A stretch of DNA of 64,000 nt from Clarkia xantiana subsp. parviflora (lineage: Eukaryota > Streptophyta > Magnoliopsida > Myrtales > Onagraceae). The stretch covers positions 3,526,081-3,590,080 of the forward strand of contig JAPTYO010000020.1 of NCBI GenBank assembly GCA_036873135.1, read 5' to 3'. The notes beneath the pieces are model-generated. The model ran no database searches, had not been told where the DNA came from, and was given only the letters and a program-made list of their open reading frames with translations. The stretch's first letter is position 1. Each line of letters starts with the position of its first letter. Of the stretch, positions 59,560-64,000 are shown one piece after another. A program made the translations under genes and the position numbers.

Positions 59560-60305
59560 GCTTTGTAAGGAGGATGATCCATGTTGAACTGCTTGTCTTC
59601 CTTTACAAGGATGTAAATAGATTAGTACGTTCACATACTTGATATAGTGTTTGTTTGCGAAGCGTGGATAGATTAGTACGTCCGACACTTGCATTTGTTT
59701 GCGAGGGAGGATTCCTACGGAACCGCTTGTCCCCCGACTTTTGCAAAGACGTGAATAGATCAGTACGTCCACATCCTTGTACTGCGGCGAAGTGTGGATA
59801 GATTAGTACGTCCGACACTTGTACTCGTTTGCGAGGGAGGATTTCCGATGATCCGCTTGTCCCCCGACTTTTTTCAAGGACGTGAATAGATTAGTACGTT
59901 CACATCCTTGTATTATGGCGAAGTGTGGATAGATTAGTACGTCCGACACTTGCACTTGTTTGCGAGGGAGGATTCTCAATGATCCGCTTGTCCCCCGACT
60001 TTTGCAAGGATGTGAATAGATTAGTACGTTCACATCCTTGTATTATGGCGAAGTGTGGATAGATTAGTACGTCCGACACTTGCATTTGCTTGTGAGGGAG
60101 GATTCCCAATGATCCGCTTGTCCCCCGACTTTTGGCAAGGATGTGAATAGATTAGTACATTCACATCCTTGTGTTATGGCGAAGTGTGGATAGATTAGTA
60201 CGTCCGACACTTGCATTTGTTTGCGAGGGAGGATTCCTAATGATCCGCTTGTCCCCCGACTTTTTGCAAGGATGTGAATAGATTAGTACGTTCACATCCT
60301 TGATG
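59560..60305. repeat. tandem array in element B, unit about 130 bp, about 5.5 copies
   Basis: Each unit has gtgaatagattagtacgttc, then gtggatagattagtacgtcc about 45 bases later, then a gcgagggaggatt and ccgcttgtcccccgactttt block. It occupies the same relative place as the array in element A, between the structural genes and the antisense gene. Confidence 0.92.
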
Positions 60306-60432
60306 AAATTGTTCTGTCTCCTTGCATGCGTCGCGCTCCCTCTGTTTTGAATACAGGCATGAGCTTTGTTTAGTCTTGCTTTGATATCCTTTTGATGGCT
60401 TTTCTTGTTTTTTGCCCTTTCTGTGTGTAGAG

Positions 60433-61311
60433 TTAGGGCCTTTGTTGGTGATGTATGTGGCTTGTTCCTGGTTTTGGACCGGGGTAGCTTGCCATTACAT
60501 AGTGATTTTTCCTACGCAAGGAGTGAACTTGGTATCCCTGGAATGTCTGAGACGGCTGCCTCCAGGCTCCTTCATTGAATGGCCCTACTTGGTAGGGTGT
60601 TTGGGAGTGCGAGAGCTCCTGTCTTGTCCCTTGTTGGGGGAACTGCCTGCTTTGCTGTGCATTCCCGTGAAAGGTCGGGGTTTTTGAGATTGTAAGGCCT
60701 CTCTGCTGAAGTGCATTCATTGGAGGCGCCTGCGTTGGTGGCGGGGGCATATTTGCTTGTTGCGCGGGAGGGGGCGGAGGCGCCCCGTATCCTTGGTTGT
60801 GCAGGGCCTCTCTCAGATGAAGCAGCTGTTCGAGTGTCGCCATCATTTCTGGGGTGACTGCAGGCGCAGCCTGTGCCCCTGGTGCCTGATTGTATGCCCC
60901 AGCGTTTGGCATTCCGTATGGTTGCTCCTGCGTGTTGAAGGTTTGATGGGCGAAGCCTGGAGGAGCGTCGGTTTGCTGTGTGACCCCTTGCACGTTACTC
61001 CGAGAGTGTACGCTTCTTGTTGGCATAGACGAGGCGACTGAGGCCTCGCTTTGGCTCTGCGGGGGGTCTCTCTGAGCTCTCTGCGGAGGAGGTCTCATGC
61101 TTGACTCCGGGGTCGGAGTTTTCCTTGGACGTCCTGGTCCTCTTTTCTTTGTCTTAGTCGGTGGTGGCTGCTCGTTGCTTGCCATGCTTTTGGTCTTGTG
61201 GGTGATCCACGGACGGCGCCGAGTGCTTTTCCCGGCGGCGTACCTCTCCCTTGCGTAAGAGGTTTCGTCCCCTGCACTGAAGCCTCCGTGTATGGTGTAT
61301 GTGTTTTCCAT
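60433..61311 (-). CDS. element B gag N-terminal part
   Basis: Starting at the ATG at 61311, 60 bases after the LTR, the frame gives 292 residues. It begins MENTYTIHGGFSAGDE, matching the start of element A's remnant. A basic Pro-rich stretch (KKRGPGRPRKTP) follows, then long Gln/Pro/Ala-rich low-complexity sequence. No capsid homology region or zinc knuckle is seen before the stop. The open frame extends 24 codons upstream into the LTR, but the homologous ATG is preferred. It is probably a truncated gag. Confidence 0.65.
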   Translation of the reverse strand: MENTYTIHGGFSAGDETSYARERYAAGKSTRRRPWITHKTKSMASNEQPPPTKTKKRGPGRPRKTPTPESSMRPPPQRAQRDPPQSQSEASVASSMPTRSVHSRSNVQGVTQQTDAPPGFAHQTFNTQEQPYGMPNAGAYNQAPGAQAAPAVTPEMMATLEQLLHLREALHNQGYGAPPPPPAQQANMPPPPTQAPPMNALQQRGLTISKTPTFHGNAQQSRQFPQQGTRQELSHSQTPYQVGPFNEGAWRQPSQTFQGYQVHSLRRKNHYVMASYPGPKPGTSHIHHQQRP

Positions 61312-61353
61312 CTTGCTTGTTCGTTTGAGTAACGCAGACTTTCTGTTGCGTTT

Positions 61354-61371
61354 CCCACAGACGGCGCCAAG
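61354..61371 (-). other. primer-binding site of element B
   Basis: On the minus strand cttggcgccgtctgtggg directly follows the 5' LTR. It is the same type as in element A. Confidence 0.8.
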
Positions 61372-62168
61372 TGTTTCGACCAAGTTATTGCGGGTTGTCC
61401 GCGGAATAACTCGTCGAGGTCTTCGGGTTGGGTGCGAGCCAAGTCCGTCCTCTAAAGTCGCGTACGGGCCTTAGCTTCGTCCTTTGGATGGTGGTGAATC
61501 CTTTAGGCTCTCTGGAAGATCGTCTGTCTGCACCTACAAAGGAGCGTTACCAAGCAGTCCCCGTGGAGAGGGGGGGTGCTTGGTGTGCTCTCTCCGACGA
61601 TCAACATTAGTCGACTTCTAGAGAGAGAAAGAGAGGGTTTTCTAGAGAGAGGTCAGAGCTTTTCCCACTCTTGCCCAAAGTGATTTTGGAATGGCTTGAA
61701 AATGTTTACCCCCAAGGTGGCTATTTATAGGCAACCTTGGACCGTAAACCGGTTTTGACCCGGTTCAATGTGGAAATGTGAACCGGGATGCAGGGGAGAG
61801 CTTTGGGAAACGGTCTCTGACGCGCGTCTCAGGCGGCTGTCCTGAGCGGGACGCGCGCGCCTCTGAAACTTAGGTCTCGGACGTATAGGAGTTAGTTAAA
61901 AATCGGGTCTCCTATACATTCGGGACTAAATGGGGGGTGTACGCGACACCCCCGGGTGTTGAGCTTACCCGGAATTCCGAGTAAGCCTAGGCTTACCCGG
62001 AATTCCGGGTGAGCCTAGGCTTACCCGGAAATTCCGGGTAAGCCTCCCGGGGACGCCGGGCAAGTTCGAAACTTGCCCGGTTTCCCCCGGTTAGCTTGTA
62101 ATCGGGTTTCGCGCGTGTATGAGGTCCGAATAATTAAAACCGAGCCCGGATCACGCGTATGTCCATCA
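61372..62168 (-). repeat. 5' LTR of element B
   Basis: 797 bp. Reads tgatggacata to gtcgaaaca on the minus strand. Contains the palindrome ladder at 61972-62080 and the TATA box at 61723-61729. Confidence 0.92.
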
Positions 62169-62823
62169 ACCGGTTTTGGACCGGTTTTTACGAGTTTTTG
62201 ATGATTGAACCGGTCCGACATATAAAACCAGTCCATGACTTGTTTTTTTAAAAAACAGTCCAAAACCGGTTCTTGACCGGTTCAAACCAGTCCAGTTTTT
62301 TTTAGACCAACCTAAGCAAAAAAAAACTCTAGTTATTACTGGACCGGACCGTTTAAAACAGTTCCGGTCCGGTCCGGAACCGGTTCGGCCTGAACCGGTT
62401 CAGTGCCCACCCCTAGTATGAGCAATGGGGATGGTCAAGTTCACCTGTAATTCACCGACTCTTGTATTCACTAGGTGGCCAGCAACCGGATATTAGTTGA
62501 AGGTTGTGAATACTTGTACGGATGCCTTGGATAAGTATTCCTATGTGGAAACTGAGAAATTGGAGAATTGATAGTTGACCTAGGATGTAGCGCCATAAAT
62601 TTGATGTTTTTTAACAGGTTTATTTGAGATAGGGAATCAACGTTCCGCGGGAGCTACAACGCTCCTAACAGATGAGTAGCACGATGCCGTCGTATCCGTC
62701 GGTCGCACGGCAAACCTCGTATGAACTATTCGGAATCATGGGCAAGATCAGAAGAGTAAAATGTTGATGTGATTTTGACAACAATACATTAACATGCACC
62801 CTCCCATTTCGGCGAGTGGGAGC

Positions 62824-63422
62824 TGTTAGCATATGGTGATTGGGCGCCATAATGGAAGCTTATTAATATGTATATGTTACCTAAGAAATTTGGTAAATGT
62901 CATATTAGGGAAATTGGGCTTGACCCAAATCCCAATTGACATGAGAGGCCCAAAATTGGGCCCCCCTTATACTACATAGGCCGGCCGAAATTTGTGTGTG
63001 GGCAAAGTGGACTTTTGTCCACTTTGCTCCTCCTATAAATAAGGAGTGTTAGGGGTTTTATTAGGGTAATTCACAATTCCTCCTTTGTATGGATTTGAGA
63101 GAAAACCCTCATCCCTAATAAATACTAGTTTCGGTCGAACCACCTACACCACCAAGGGTGTGCCAATTTACTTTGAGCAAACACTCCGGAAATCTGTCCC
63201 TGCCAAGAATCGATTAGAGGCTTTGCTGTGTAGACTGTACCGCGTAGGGCTTCCTTAACAAGAACCTCTACGGGTTCCGTCCGGTGGATCGAGAACTCCC
63301 TCAGCAAGATCTTGGGACTACGGAAAAGAATTAAGGTATGTGCACATCTTCTGTTGCGTAATTCTGATTACTAACATGTACCTTGTTTATGTTTCCGTAG
63401 TATTTAGCCATATAATCCAACA
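62824..63422 (+). repeat. 3' LTR of the copia element
   Basis: 599 bp, from tgttagcatatgg to aatccaaca, preceded by a purine-rich tract (ggcgagtgggagc). It contains the hairpin (63002-63027) and the TATA box (tataaat, 63034-63040), and aligns with the solo LTR at 36551-37147. Confidence 0.88.
63002..63040 (+). promoter_or_regulatory. copia LTR hairpin plus TATA box
   Basis: Stem gcaaagtggac and gtccactttgc with a tttt loop (63002-63027), then tataaat (63034-63040). The arrangement is identical to the solo LTR at 36728-36766. Confidence 0.75.
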
Positions 63423-63836
63423 GAGACTCCAAATAGTTGGTTCTGATTGCTTATGGTGATTTAACTCTCCCAGATTGAGGGGGAGTGTTGAGATATTCCA
63501 ATTTGGGTTCGTGTGGGCTTGTTTGTGTTGGATTGTTGGTTGGCTTATTGGGTTAGGCCCTTGTTGCTTTGCTTCTGGGCTGGTTGGATTTGTTGGCTCG
63601 AGTTTGGTTCTATTGGTGGCGTCTTTGAGCTCCAGTAGATTCATTTGGGACCATACTTGAGGTTTGTATTATCTAAGGAACCTATTAATATTTTTACTAA
63701 GGACCCCGACTATTTAAGATGAGAATTAGGTCACTCCGTGACCTAATTCGATGAGCCGCAACACTAGTCTGATTTTTCCTCTCTTCTTCCTCTCTACCAC
63801 CATATTTTCTAGGGTTAGCGTTTTTTATTTTCACAC
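63423..63836 (+). mobile_element. 3' end of another copia-type LTR element
   Basis: A purine tract (attgagggggagtg) is followed by tgttgagatattcc at 63486, the most common copia polypurine-tract and LTR junction in plants. The LTR seems to run to about 63836 (ttttcacaca). Only 63 bases of its interior remain; the older copia's 3' LTR abuts it. Confidence 0.55.
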
Positions 63837-64000
63837 ATGACTACATACAAAAAGCTCTATGTCTTGTTTTGTTTTTTTGAGCAAGAAACAATAAACTTAT
63901 CACACTTGTCCATATTTATTATGTATAACATGATAAACTTATTGGCACACACCAATATGCACGTATAATTTTTCACCCATAAATTATTAAAAGATAAAAA
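63837..64000. other. AT-rich flank
   Basis: No gene or element recognised to the end of the window. Confidence 0.4.

Larger units (their letters stand above)
54977..62168 (-). mobile_element. Ty3/gypsy Tat-lineage retrotransposon, element B (non-autonomous)
   Basis: LTRs at 54977-55813 and 61372-62168, flanked by the perfect 5-mer accgg (54972-54976 and 62169-62173). Primer site and gag start lie left of the right-hand LTR, so the element reads on the minus strand. It has a gag fragment, tandem arrays and an antisense gene but no polymerase, so it needs enzymes from a relative. The LTRs differ by one substitution I can see, a G-run length, a C and a ladder-unit deletion, so it is young. It is inserted within the hAT right subterminal region. 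Confidence 0.92.
51000..62415 (+). mobile_element. hAT-superfamily DNA transposon, 11.4 kb, with nested retrotransposon
   Basis: Flanked by the perfect 8-mer gtatgagc at 50992-50999 and 62416-62423, the duplication size of hAT elements. The left end is taggcttggg and the inverted right end is taggggtgggcac. Both subterminal regions (51020-51175 and 62169-62405) are packed with accggt and ggtccgg motifs, as in hAT transposase binding regions. The transposase gene lies at 51452-54417. Net size is about 4.2 kb without the inserted element B. Confidence 0.93.
46151..63422 (+). mobile_element. decayed Ty1/copia retrotransposon (5' LTR missing), host of the nested hAT
   Basis: Order: gag remnant, degenerate integrase interval, reverse transcriptase, RNase H, 3' non-coding region and 3' LTR. 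The hAT element at 51000-62415 interrupts its 3' non-coding region; without it, the copia is about 5.8 kb. No LTR, tRNA primer site or target duplication is seen at the left end, so the 5' end was lost. Stops and frameshifts in gag and pol show it is old. Confidence 0.8.

Noticed and set aside
59560..60305. CRISPR-like or coding tandem array
   Set aside because: The 130-bp units are homologous along their whole length and lie inside element B. Short open frames there follow the repeat period only.

Overview
The window is plant nuclear DNA, most likely from a eudicot. It is AT-rich and has GT-AG introns, a mitochondrial pyruvate dehydrogenase E2 gene with 23 coding exons, a plant-type OTU deubiquitinase, a DUF3475/DUF668 protein and a dense mix of plant transposable elements. 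The species cannot be read from the sequence.

Genic left third (1-20800). Position 1-134 holds the 3' end of a B3-domain gene. From 2181 to 9344 there is a complete two-lipoyl-domain dihydrolipoamide acetyltransferase gene (LTA3-like). My exon chain gives exactly 637 in-frame codons. A DUF3475/DUF668 gene lies on the minus strand (11889-10258) with a 5' leader intron, and a five-exon OTU4-like deubiquitinase lies on the minus strand (20631-18824). These are housekeeping or regulatory genes with no operon-like link. Several miniature elements sit around them. Two Mutator-like fold-back elements carry perfect 9-bp target duplications, one of them inside intron 20 of the E2 gene.

Middle (20800-46000). 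AT-rich intergenic DNA contains a Harbinger-like terminal-inverted-repeat element (22400-24235) with a hAT remnant inside it. A degenerate minus-strand L1-type LINE (25035-39515) is split by a young Ty3/gypsy Tat-lineage retrotransposon ('element A', 25303-34860, nearly identical LTRs) and by a solo copia LTR (36551-37147, perfect 5-bp duplication). A second, 5'-truncated LINE (41915-43156) is flanked by a perfect 14-bp duplication.

Right third (46000-64000). This is a three-level nest. A decayed Ty1/copia element (46151-63422, 5' LTR lost) was invaded by an 11.4-kb hAT transposon (51000-62415, 8-bp duplication). The hAT was then invaded by a gag-only Tat-lineage element on the minus strand ('element B', 54977-62168, 5-bp duplication accgg). 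The end of another copia element follows at 63423-63836.

Most interesting signal. Both Tat-lineage elements carry a gene on the strand opposite to their own genome. In element A it can be spliced into a complete 306-residue reading frame, and it has a plausible TATA box and leader exon of its own. Element B carries a recognisable homologue, broken by one stop codon. Both elements also have ladders of consecutive palindromes upstream of the LTR TATA box and large tandem-repeat arrays in their 3' regions. Antisense ORFs are known in this lineage, so the novelty lies in this protein family, its splicing and its promoter.
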